A DNA stretch of 64,000 nt from Catenulispora sp. EB89 (GTDB taxonomy: Bacteria; Actinomycetota; Actinomycetes; Streptomycetales; Catenulisporaceae): positions 62,001 to 126,000 of the forward strand of contig NZ_JBGCCU010000012.1 of assembly GCF_041261445.1 (NCBI RefSeq), in the 5' to 3' direction. The first letter of the stretch is position 1; each line of letters starts with the position of its first letter. Of the stretch, positions 1 to 7,678 are shown piece after piece. The translations under genes were made by a program, and so were the position numbers. A model generated the notes under the pieces. That model was given only the letters and a program-made list of their open reading frames with translations. It was not told the DNA's origin and made no database searches.

Positions 1-2810
1 CCTTCGGGTCGCTGCCGCCGATGCTGTTGCCGCTGCTCGACCCGGCCGACTACCCGGAATTCAGGACCCTGATGACCGGCGACGAGGCGCCGCCGCCGGA
101 GCAGCTGGGCCGCTGGAGCGCCGGCGGCCGCAGGTTCTTCAACTGCTACGGCCCCACCGAGACGACGGTCCAGGTCACGGCCTTCGAGGGGGCCGGCGAG
201 CACCTGGGACCGCTGCCGATCGGCCGTGCGCTGGCCGGTCACCGGGTCCACGTCGTCGACGAGGCGCTGGACCCGGTCCCACCGGGTACGCCGGGAGAGC
301 TGCTGATCGGCGGTCCGGGACTGGCGCGCGGTTACCTCGGCGCCGCCGGGGCCACGGCGGACCGGTTCGTCCCCGACCCGTTCGGGTCCCGGCCCGGCGC
401 CCGGCTCTACCGGACCGGCGATCGGGTGGTTCAGGACCCTGACGGCACGCTGACGCATCTGGGCCGGATCGACCGGCAGATCAAGATCCGCGGCCAGCGG
501 GTCGAGCCGGGCGAGGTGGAGACGGTGCTGCGGGCACATCCGGCGGTCGTTCAGGCCGCGGCCTTCGCCGTGCCGGCGGCCGGCGGGTACGAACTGCTCG
601 CTGCCGTCGCGTCGGCTGACACGCTGTCGGCGGCCGATGTGCGCGCCTGGTGTGCCGACCGGCTGCCGACGGCGTTCGTGCCGTCGCGGGTGGTGGTGCT
701 GGACCGGCTGCCGGCCACTGCTTCGGGCAAGGTGGACACCGCGCGGATCGCGGCGCTGGAACGGGCCGAGGCTGAATCGATCACCGCGACCACGACCGCG
801 ACCGCGACCGCGACCGAGCTGGACCTCGGCGCGCCGGACCTGCTCGACATCGTCCGCGACCTGTGGTGCCGCGCCCTCGACGTGCCCCGCGCCGCCCCCG
901 ACGACGACTTCTTCGACGCCGGCGGCCACTCGCTCACCGCCATGCGGCTGGTGGCGGCGATCCGCGAACGGCTCGGCCGGGAAGTGGCCGTCGAAGAGGT
1001 CTTCGACGCCCGGACCCCGGCGGGCCTCGCAGCCGTCGTGGCCGAAGCGCCGGACACCGCGATCGAGCAGATCAGCACCGGTCACGCGCCGGCTCTGTCG
1101 GCGGGGCAGCGCCGGGTCTGGTTCATCGACCAGTTCGCCCCGGACAGCGCCGCCTACAACATCACCATGTCCGAGCGGATCCTCGGTCCGCTCGACGTCT
1201 CCGCGCTCGGCCGCGCCCTGCGGGCCGTGACCGAGCGCCACGAGCCCCTGCGCTGGCGCTTCCCGGTAGTCCAGGGACAGCCTTCGGTGAGCGTCGATCC
1301 GCCAGCCGACGTGCGGCTGCCGGTGCAGGATCTGGCCGGACTGCCCGAGGCCGAGCAGCGCGCGCTTATCGACAGTGCCCTGACCGACGAGGCCCGGACC
1401 CGCTTCGACCTGGCGACCGGACCGCTGTGGCGGGCCCGGCTGCTGCGGGTCGCCGACGACGACCACTACCTGCTGATGACGGTGCATCACGCGGTCTTCG
1501 ACGGCTGGTCCCAGGACCTGCTGTACCGGGATCTGGGCCGGATCTACGCCGGAGCCGAGCCGCCGGTGCTGCGTGCGAGCTTCGCCGACTACGTCGCCTG
1601 GCGCGAGCGCGGCCGGGGCGCCGCCGATCTCGCGTGGTGGCACGAGCACCTGGCCGGCGCGCCCTCCCACCTGGACCTGCCGCGCGACCGGCCGCGGCCG
1701 GCGGAGCAGACCTGGCGCGGCGCCCGGGCCTCGGCCCGGCTGCCGATCGGGGTGCACCGCGGGGTCCGCGCACTGTCGGCCCGCCTGGGCACCACCCCGG
1801 CGACCATCCTGCTGACCGCGTTCGCCGAGCTCATGTCCCGGGTGGCGGACCGCCGCGACCTGGTGCTCGGCACGCCGGTCTCGGACCGCCGGCACGCCGC
1901 CTTCGAGGACCTGATCGGCTTCTTCGTGGACATCGTCCCGCTCCGGATGCGCCTGGACGCCGAGGCGGACTTCGCCACGGCCGTCCGGGAGTGCCGCGGC
2001 GAACTCCAGGCGGCGCTGGCCCACCCGGGGGCCACCCTCGACGAGCTCGTCAGGGATCTGCGACTGCCCCGGGACCCGGCGCGCGGGCCGCTGATCCAGG
2101 TGCTGTTCAACGTCTTCAACTTCTCCCAGCCCCGGCTGGAGCTCGCCGGGACCCGCGGTGAACCGGTCGTGCCGTCGCTGCCGGGCTCGCTGTTCGACCT
2201 CACCGTCTACCTCGTCGACGAGGACGACGGCTGCACGGTGACCTTCGTCTACAACCCCGACCTCTTCGACGCCGACCGAATCAGCAAGCTGATCTCCGGA
2301 TACCATCAGCTGCTCGCCGCCTTCACCGACGACCCGTACGCCGCGCTCGCCGCCGCGCCGCTGCCGGATGCGGACGCCCTCGCCGCGGGCCTGTCCGATC
2401 CGCCGAGGATCATCGGCTCCGAGCCCGCCGCCCGGCCCGACGCCCGGCCGCGCACCGGGGCCGAGCAGGTGCCGGCGACCGCGACCGAAGGCCTGGTCGC
2501 GACCGTCTGGCGCGAGGTGCTGGGCCGCCCGGACGTCGGGCTGACCGAGAACTTCTTCGAGGCCGGAGGGGATTCGCTGGCCATCGTCGCGGTGCAGTCC
2601 CGGCTCGGCGCCGTCCTCGACCGCGAGATCCGGGTCGTGGACCTCTTCCATCTCCCGACGATCAGGTCGTACGCGGCCTTCCTGGACAACGGTTCGGACA
2701 CCGGGGCGCAGGACCGGGCCGCGGAACGGGCCCGGATGCGGCGCGACGCCGGGCGCGGACGGAACGCCGCCCGCCGCGGCGCGCGACTCACCGAGAAGAA
2801 AGACGACTGA
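1..2810 (+). CDS. Non-ribosomal peptide synthetase, 3' part (A-PCP-C-PCP)
   Basis: The reading frame is open from the window edge, so the N-terminus is missing. Numbering from the Met at position 21: the C-terminal part of an adenylation domain comes first, with NCYGPTETT (about residue 41), YRTGDR, GRIDRQIKIRGQRVEPGEVE and the core lysine motif ASGKVD (about 232). A carrier domain follows (AGGHSL, Ser near 303). Next is a condensation domain with an intact HHAVFDG (about 489-495), and then a second carrier domain (AGGDSL, Ser near 850). The protein ends in an Arg-rich tail without thioesterase or reductase, so product release or further elongation must be done by another protein. A short ACCGCG repeat at about 787-819 encodes the Thr/Ala linker before the first carrier. 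The stop overlaps the next ATG by one base (TGATG), so translation is coupled to the ThDP enzyme genes. Substrate specificity cannot be read because the upstream half of the A domain is outside the window. Confidence 0.95.
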   Translation, partial: FGSLPPMLLPLLDPADYPEFRTLMTGDEAPPPEQLGRWSAGGRRFFNCYGPTETTVQVTAFEGAGEHLGPLPIGRALAGHRVHVVDEALDPVPPGTPGELLIGGPGLARGYLGAAGATADRFVPDPFGSRPGARLYRTGDRVVQDPDGTLTHLGRIDRQIKIRGQRVEPGEVETVLRAHPAVVQAAAFAVPAAGGYELLAAVASADTLSAADVRAWCADRLPTAFVPSRVVVLDRLPATASGKVDTARIAALERAEAESITATTTATATATELDLGAPDLLDIVRDLWCRALDVPRAAPDDDFFDAGGHSLTAMRLVAAIRERLGREVAVEEVFDARTPAGLAAVVAEAPDTAIEQISTGHAPALSAGQRRVWFIDQFAPDSAAYNITMSERILGPLDVSALGRALRAVTERHEPLRWRFPVVQGQPSVSVDPPADVRLPVQDLAGLPEAEQRALIDSALTDEARTRFDLATGPLWRARLLRVADDDHYLLMTVHHAVFDGWSQDLLYRDLGRIYAGAEPPVLRASFADYVAWRERGRGAADLAWWHEHLAGAPSHLDLPRDRPRPAEQTWRGARASARLPIGVHRGVRALSARLGTTPATILLTAFAELMSRVADRRDLVLGTPVSDRRHAAFEDLIGFFVDIVPLRMRLDAEADFATAVRECRGELQAALAHPGATLDELVRDLRLPRDPARGPLIQVLFNVFNFSQPRLELAGTRGEPVVPSLPGSLFDLTVYLVDEDDGCTVTFVYNPDLFDADRISKLISGYHQLLAAFTDDPYAALAAAPLPDADALAAGLSDPPRIIGSEPAARPDARPRTGAEQVPATATEGLVATVWREVLGRPDVGLTENFFEAGGDSLAIVAVQSRLGAVLDREIRVVDLFHLPTIRSYAAFLDNGSDTGAQDRAAERARMRRDAGRGRNAARRGARLTEKKDD

Positions 2811-3403
2811 TGGCCGATCAGAGCACACCCACCCTGACCGCGGATCCAGTGGATCCCGCCGAGCCCGTGACCGACCTCGCAACCGACCTCGCGACCGGTC
2901 CGGCCACGGGACTCGCCGCCGATCTCGCGACCGCCCTCATCGACGCCGGCTACGGGCCGTACTTCGGCACCCCCTGCGGCGTCCTGGCCCCGCTGTACTC
3001 CGAACTGTCCCGCCGCGCGGGCCTGATCACGGTGCCCCGCGAGGACAACGCGGTCGGGCTGGCGGCCGGTGCGGAGCTGGCCGGCGTGCGTCCCGTGGTC
3101 CTCATGCAGAACTCGGGGCTCGGCCAGTCGGTGAACGCCCTGGCCTCGCTCGTCGTCCCGTACGGGATCCGGGTGCTGTTCGTCGTCAGCCTTCGAGGTC
3201 AGCATCCTGACATGACCCCCGAGAACGCCGCCATGGGCCGGCTCACGCAGCCGCTGCTCGATGTCCTCGGCCTGGAGTCCAGGACGTTCGAACCCTCGGT
3301 CCCGGTCCGCTCGCAGATCTCCGAGCTGGCGGAGCTGACCACGGCGAAGCACCGGTCCGCGGTCCTGACCGTGGCCCCCGACGCCTTCGGGTGGGCGGCA
3401 TGA
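2810..3403 (+). CDS. ThDP-dependent decarboxylase, alpha (PYR) subunit
   Basis: A 197-residue protein matching the N-terminal pyrimidine-binding half of thiamine-diphosphate decarboxylases, the ComD / phosphonopyruvate decarboxylase N-half type. After a low-complexity Ala/Thr/Asp leader (about residues 15-45) it shows YFGTPCGVLAPL and PREDNAVGLAAGAELAG; the Glu in the latter is the residue expected to activate the ThDP aminopyrimidine. It ends where such half-subunits end, and the next gene supplies the pyrophosphate-binding half. It would decarboxylate a 3-substituted pyruvate (phosphono-, sulfo- or another) to an aldehyde. It is coupled to the NRPS gene upstream (TGATG) and to its partner downstream (ATGA). 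The family assignment is solid; the substrate is not determined by what I can see. Confidence 0.85.
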   Translation: MADQSTPTLTADPVDPAEPVTDLATDLATGPATGLAADLATALIDAGYGPYFGTPCGVLAPLYSELSRRAGLITVPREDNAVGLAAGAELAGVRPVVLMQNSGLGQSVNALASLVVPYGIRVLFVVSLRGQHPDMTPENAAMGRLTQPLLDVLGLESRTFEPSVPVRSQISELAELTTAKHRSAVLTVAPDAFGWAA

Positions 3404-3966
3404 ACAAGACCTCGGCGGTCGCGGCCGTCATCGAAGCCTTCCCCGAAGCGCCGATCGTCTTCACCACCGGCTACACCTGCCGCATCGCCCGGCACCTGCG
3501 CGACAGCCCGAACCACTTCTACATGGTGGGCTCGATGGGCCTGGCCCCGTCGATCGCCATCGGCATCGCCATGCAGACCGGCGAACCCGCGGTGGTGGTG
3601 GACGGCGACGGCAGCCTCATGATGAACCCCGTCGGCCTGCTCGTCGCCGGACCGATCCGGGACCTCCCGCTGCTGCACGTCCTGCTCGACGACGGTGTCT
3701 ACGACTCCACCGGCGGCCAGCCGACCCCGTCCGCCGGCGTGGACTTCGGTGCGTGGGCCCGCGGCTCCGGCTTCGGCGAAACCCTCCGCGCCGACGACGA
3801 GGACGCCCTGCGCACGGCGCTCGCGCGGCACACGCACGTCAGCACCCCGACCTTCCTGCACTGCCGCGTGGCCGCCGACGCGGGCGCGCCGCCGCCACGG
3901 ATCGACGCCGACCTCGCGGACCACGCGGACCGGCTGCGGCGCCATGTGGCGGGGATCGCAGGGTGA
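3400..3966 (+). CDS. ThDP-dependent decarboxylase, beta (PP) subunit
   Basis: A 188-residue partner of the preceding gene, carrying the ThDP pyrophosphate-binding half: GSMGLAPSIAIGIAM, then DGDGSLMMNPVGLL as the GDG metal-binding motif. At the usual Asn-Asn end of the motif it reads LLDDGVYDSTGGQPT. The STGGQPT stretch is close to phosphonopyruvate decarboxylase and ComE-type sulfopyruvate decarboxylase. The Asn-Asn pair is replaced by Asp-Asp. I chose the ATG at 3400 because it forms an ATGA overlap with the upstream stop; an in-frame GTG at 3391 is possible. The two subunits should assemble into one decarboxylase. Placement in an NRPS operon suggests it makes an aldehyde building block or tailors a keto acid for the peptide. 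Confidence 0.85.
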   Translation: MNKTSAVAAVIEAFPEAPIVFTTGYTCRIARHLRDSPNHFYMVGSMGLAPSIAIGIAMQTGEPAVVVDGDGSLMMNPVGLLVAGPIRDLPLLHVLLDDGVYDSTGGQPTPSAGVDFGAWARGSGFGETLRADDEDALRTALARHTHVSTPTFLHCRVAADAGAPPPRIDADLADHADRLRRHVAGIAG

Positions 3967-3996
3967 GCGCATGAAGCCGTGCAGTAGCCTGCCCGC

Positions 3997-4773
<777 letters not shown>

Positions 4774-4840
4774 CCGGTCGTCGCGCACTGGCCGGCCAGC
4801 CGGGTGCCGGCTGACGCGCTGCTGGCCGACCGGCCGTGGG

Positions 4841-4889
4841 CCGACTGGCCGCTGATCGGCCGACTGGTGACCGACTGGCCGCTGACCGG
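4841..4889. repeat. Degenerate direct repeats between convergent genes
   Basis: The 170-bp gap between the cyclophilin stop and the SIS-gene stop (4774-4943) is built of GGCC/GACTGG words. CCGACTGGCCGCTGATCGG at 4841-4859 recurs at 4871-4889 with one change (30-bp period), with a partial copy at 4860-4867. No T-tailed hairpin is obvious. It may help terminate the two converging transcripts, but its function is unknown. Confidence 0.5.
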
Positions 4890-4943
4890 TCGGCTGACTG
4901 CGTGGCCGGTCGGCCGGGTGGTGGATCCCGGCCTGCCCGGCGC

Positions 4944-5981
4944 TCATCCCACGGCCTCCACCCAGGCGGCCGTGGCCTGGATCGCGGTCGCGTGCTGCCA
5001 CGGCTTTCCGGCCGGTCCGGAGATCACGTCGCGCGGCTCGGTGCGGCGGAACCTGCCCAGATTCTTCAGATTGCCCAGATTCTCCAGATCACTGAGATGC
5101 GATGCCGTGTGCTGGGCGAACTCCAGCGCGGTGAAGTACTTCCGCAGGAGCGTCGGCTGGTCGAGCGTGATCTCGCTCAGCGTCACGTTCCGGTTCTGCG
5201 GGATGTCGCGCGTCAGCAGCCCGACCAGGTCGTCCATCTTGCGCCGCGCGGAGGCGTCGTCGTCGGCGTCGCGGAACATCAGGACACTGTGTCGCCCATC
5301 CGGCCCGGCCTCGGTGAAGTGCGTCTTCGCAAGCTTCAGCAGACTCGTGGACCAGCTCGGTGACGCCAGCAGGATGATGTTCGCGTTCCTCGATCGGAGC
5401 GCGGTCTCCAGCGCCGCCTGCTCCAAGGCCGGGGTGAAGTCCGCGGCCAGGTCGCTCGCCAGGGTGGCGATGTCGACTCGATGGTCCCGGCTGACCAGCC
5501 CCAGCCGGAGGAACATGTCCAACAGGATCGCGACGTCCCGGCCGACGTGCAGGAACGGGTACTGCCGGTCCGGCCTGCCAGGTTCCCACCGCGCCACCGA
5601 GACGCCGGCCTCCCGACCCAGCTCGGCCAGTCGCCCGCCCGAGGTCAGCAGCAGCGTCCGGTGGTGTCGATCCGCCAGGGCACGGAAGACCCGCACCGCC
5701 TCCTCCGTGTGGCCGTCGTCGGAGGTGACGATGAACAGCGTCCCCTCATCGTCCGCCACGGAGCGCGGGACCAGATGCGGGGCGTCGAAGTCGTTGAAGA
5801 AGTGCACTTCCACCTCGGCACCCGAGGTGTTGAGGAACATCCCGATCACATCGGCGGCGGTGGCGGTGGCGGAGCAGTCCGTCCCGGAGAAGACGACGCG
5901 ACGGAACCGGCCGCTCTCGATACGTGTTCTCAGCTCAGGGGTGACTTCGGCGATGGAGCACTCGTCGAGACGTGCAGACAT
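4944..5981 (-). CDS. SIS-domain protein (sugar isomerase-like)
   Basis: 345 residues from an ATG at 5981, with a GGAGGGG stretch about 13-20 bases upstream; an in-frame start at 6074 only adds an Arg-rich stretch. The N-terminal half contains VVFSGTDCSATATAADV and FIVTSDDGHTEEAVRVFRAL. This is the shape of a sugar isomerase (SIS) domain, as in bifunctional phosphoglucose/phosphomannose isomerases, but the usual S-G-N-T-E-E is altered to DDGHTEE. The C-terminal half (ILLASPSWSTSLLKLAKTHF) looks like a second SIS lobe. It probably binds a phosphosugar in the cytoplasm; the isomerase reaction is not certain. It stands alone, convergent with the cyclophilin gene. Confidence 0.7.
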   Translation of the reverse strand: MSARLDECSIAEVTPELRTRIESGRFRRVVFSGTDCSATATAADVIGMFLNTSGAEVEVHFFNDFDAPHLVPRSVADDEGTLFIVTSDDGHTEEAVRVFRALADRHHRTLLLTSGGRLAELGREAGVSVARWEPGRPDRQYPFLHVGRDVAILLDMFLRLGLVSRDHRVDIATLASDLAADFTPALEQAALETALRSRNANIILLASPSWSTSLLKLAKTHFTEAGPDGRHSVLMFRDADDDASARRKMDDLVGLLTRDIPQNRNVTLSEITLDQPTLLRKYFTALEFAQHTASHLSDLENLGNLKNLGRFRRTEPRDVISGPAGKPWQHATAIQATAAWVEAVG

Positions 5982-6131
5982 AAAAGGATCTTCCCCTCCG
6001 GGGCGGCGACCGCCGTATCGGACTCCTCGATGGATTTGCCGTCCGCGACGATTCTCCAAGGGCACAGCGGCCAAGTCCCGTTATCGGAACGAATCTGTAC
6101 ACCCTCGCTGAGCCCCGGCTGCGCGGGCTTC

Positions 6132-6938
6132 CTACGCTGCCCCGCGCCGAGGCCACCACGGCACCACCGCCGACGTCCGCCGCTGGTACTCCGCGTACTC
6201 CGGGTACCGCGAGAGGCTGATGCTCTCGGTGAAGCGGGTCGAGCCGATGAACAGCGCGGTCAGCAGGATCGCGCCGACGACCGTCACCGGCACCGCGCGG
6301 GCCGCCGCCACGCCGAATCCCGCGATCACCCACCACTGCGCCTGCTCGAAGAAGAAGTTGGGGTGTCGCGAGGAGCCGAACAGGCCGGTCGTGACGAAGC
6401 GTGCCGAGGGCTCGCGGCCGGCGTCCAGGTCGGCGCGCTTCGCCTGCTGGAACCGCCACTGCTGCTGGTCCGCCACCGTCTCGCCGACCAGGAACGCGGC
6501 GAACAGCACGGTCAGGACGCCGTCCGCGACGGTGAACGACGTGCGGTGGTGCAGGGCGGTGTCGGCGGGGAGCGTGATCAGCAGCAGGATCGCGTTCTGG
6601 TACAGCGTGATGAAGAAGATGTTGAAGAGCTGGAACTGCCACGGCGCCATCCGGCCCCGCAGCACCGCCCACCGATAGTCCTCGCCGCCGCGCGCGTAGC
6701 CACCCTTGCGCGCGAAGTTGAAGGTGAGCCGCACGCCCCACAGCGCGACCAGGGCGAACATGACGTTCAGGCGCGCGTCGTGGAAGCCTGCCGCGCCGGC
6801 GAAGATCCCGGTGTAGGCCAGCGGGACCACCGACCAGATGCGATCGACCCACGAGTACTCCCTCGTGAGAACCGACATCAGCCAAGTCGCGAAGCAAACT
6901 CCCGCGTATACGTACAAGCAGATCCTGATCGCGTCCAT
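6132..6938 (-). CDS. DUF1295 / steroid 5-alpha-reductase-like membrane protein
   Basis: About 268 residues, mostly hydrophobic with six to seven predicted membrane spans. The C-terminal signature is GLFGSSRHPNFFFEQAQWW followed by RYPEYAEYQRRTSAVVPW, which is diagnostic of the DUF1295 group related to steroid 5-alpha-reductases and isoprenylcysteine methyltransferases. The ATG at 6938 starts just before the first hydrophobic span; an ATG at 6980 would add 14 residues and place the start very close to the neighbouring gene. The substrate is unknown; the fold suggests reduction or methylation of a lipid. It is divergent from the EXPERA gene. Confidence 0.85.
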   Translation of the reverse strand: MDAIRICLYVYAGVCFATWLMSVLTREYSWVDRIWSVVPLAYTGIFAGAAGFHDARLNVMFALVALWGVRLTFNFARKGGYARGGEDYRWAVLRGRMAPWQFQLFNIFFITLYQNAILLLITLPADTALHHRTSFTVADGVLTVLFAAFLVGETVADQQQWRFQQAKRADLDAGREPSARFVTTGLFGSSRHPNFFFEQAQWWVIAGFGVAAARAVPVTVVGAILLTALFIGSTRFTESISLSRYPEYAEYQRRTSAVVPWWPRRGAA

Positions 6939-6947
6939 GGGCTGACT

Positions 6948-6990
6948 GTAAGGTCCCGGAGCCTGGAAGGGCAGTACCATCCCGCCTTAC
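6948..6990. promoter_or_regulatory. Compact divergent promoter with inverted GTAAGG/CCTTAC
   Basis: GTAAGG at 6948-6953 and CCTTAC at 6985-6990 form an inverted pair between the two divergent membrane-protein genes. Read outward, each gives a TAAGG-like -10 element facing its own gene. The assignment is inferred from spacing and composition only. Confidence 0.3.
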
Positions 6991-6998
6991 GATCAGGT

Positions 6999-7502
6999 AT
7001 GGCCGACGCGGTGAACCTCCCCCTTCGGGAGCGCAAGATCGACGTCTTCTTCGCGGTCGTGTTCTCGGCGTTCGTGGTGACGTCCTGCATCAGCGACCTG
7101 CTGCCCACCGTCGGTGTCGACTTCTCGCACCCCGGCGGCAACTTCTTCGTCCGCTCCAACTACTGGTACGCCCACGACGCCGACCCGCTGTTCATGCACC
7201 CGCCGGACTGGATGCGCATCGTGACCGGGCTCTCAGCCTTCGTCTACATGCCCTTCTACATCGTCCTCGTACTGGCCCTGACGACCGGCCGGAACTGGAT
7301 CCAGCTGCCGTCGGTGATCTACGCCACGATGATCGTCACCCTGACCGGCATCGTCGTGTTCGGCGTGGAGTTCTTCGGCGAGTCCGCGACGCGGACCGGG
7401 AACCCGGGCAAGTTCCTGGCCTTCAACCTGCCCTACGTCCTCGTCCCGCTGCTGCTTCTGGTGCGGATGCGCAAGCCGCTGCCGTTCGCTCGGAGGTTCT
7501 GA
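6999..7502 (+). CDS. EXPERA/emopamil-binding-like membrane protein
   Basis: 167 residues from the ATG at 6999. The frame is open far upstream, but only this start follows the divergent promoter. Four hydrophobic spans are visible (about 15-32, 75-93, 100-122 and 138-155). Between spans 1 and 2 lies a polar loop, YWYAHDADPLFMHPPDWMRI. The four-span plan and this acidic, Pro-Trp-containing loop resemble the EXPERA superfamily (emopamil-binding protein, TMEM97), whose characterised members isomerise or bind sterols. The bacterial substrate is unknown. It pairs divergently with another sterol-enzyme-like fold 60 bp away. Confidence 0.6.
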   Translation: MADAVNLPLRERKIDVFFAVVFSAFVVTSCISDLLPTVGVDFSHPGGNFFVRSNYWYAHDADPLFMHPPDWMRIVTGLSAFVYMPFYIVLVLALTTGRNWIQLPSVIYATMIVTLTGIVVFGVEFFGESATRTGNPGKFLAFNLPYVLVPLLLLVRMRKPLPFARRF

Positions 7503-7609
7503 TCTCTGCCCGGCCTCCGATCGGGCGGCGTGCTGTCGCAACAGCCTGAGTCAAGACATAGTAAAGAGTTCTTGACGGCTTGTGTTCGAAGTTGTTCGCT
7601 GGCGTTCTG

Positions 7610-7621
7610 TACAACGTTGTA
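7610..7621. promoter_or_regulatory. Palindromic operator TACAACGTTGTA before GH2 gene
   Basis: A perfect 12-bp palindrome lies 58 bp upstream of the GH2 start. It is nested inside an outer inverted pair, TTCGCT (7595-7600) and AGCGAA (7624-7629). A TTGACG at 7572-7577 could be a -35 box. The arrangement suits a LacI-family sugar repressor, but no repressor gene is adjacent. Confidence 0.45.
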
Positions 7622-7678
7622 ATAGCGAACAGATCGCGACAACGTCGCCGCCCGATCGTTTCGGGAAGGAAAAGCCTG

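Noticed and set aside
4804-6111. Plus-strand open frame opposite the SIS gene
   Set aside because: Ser/Arg-rich shadow with no start signal; the minus strand has the SIS motifs.
5481-6998. Upstream extension of the EXPERA-like gene's frame
   Set aside because: It runs antisense through two real genes and reads as Arg/His/Gln-rich noise; the gene begins at the ATG at 6999.
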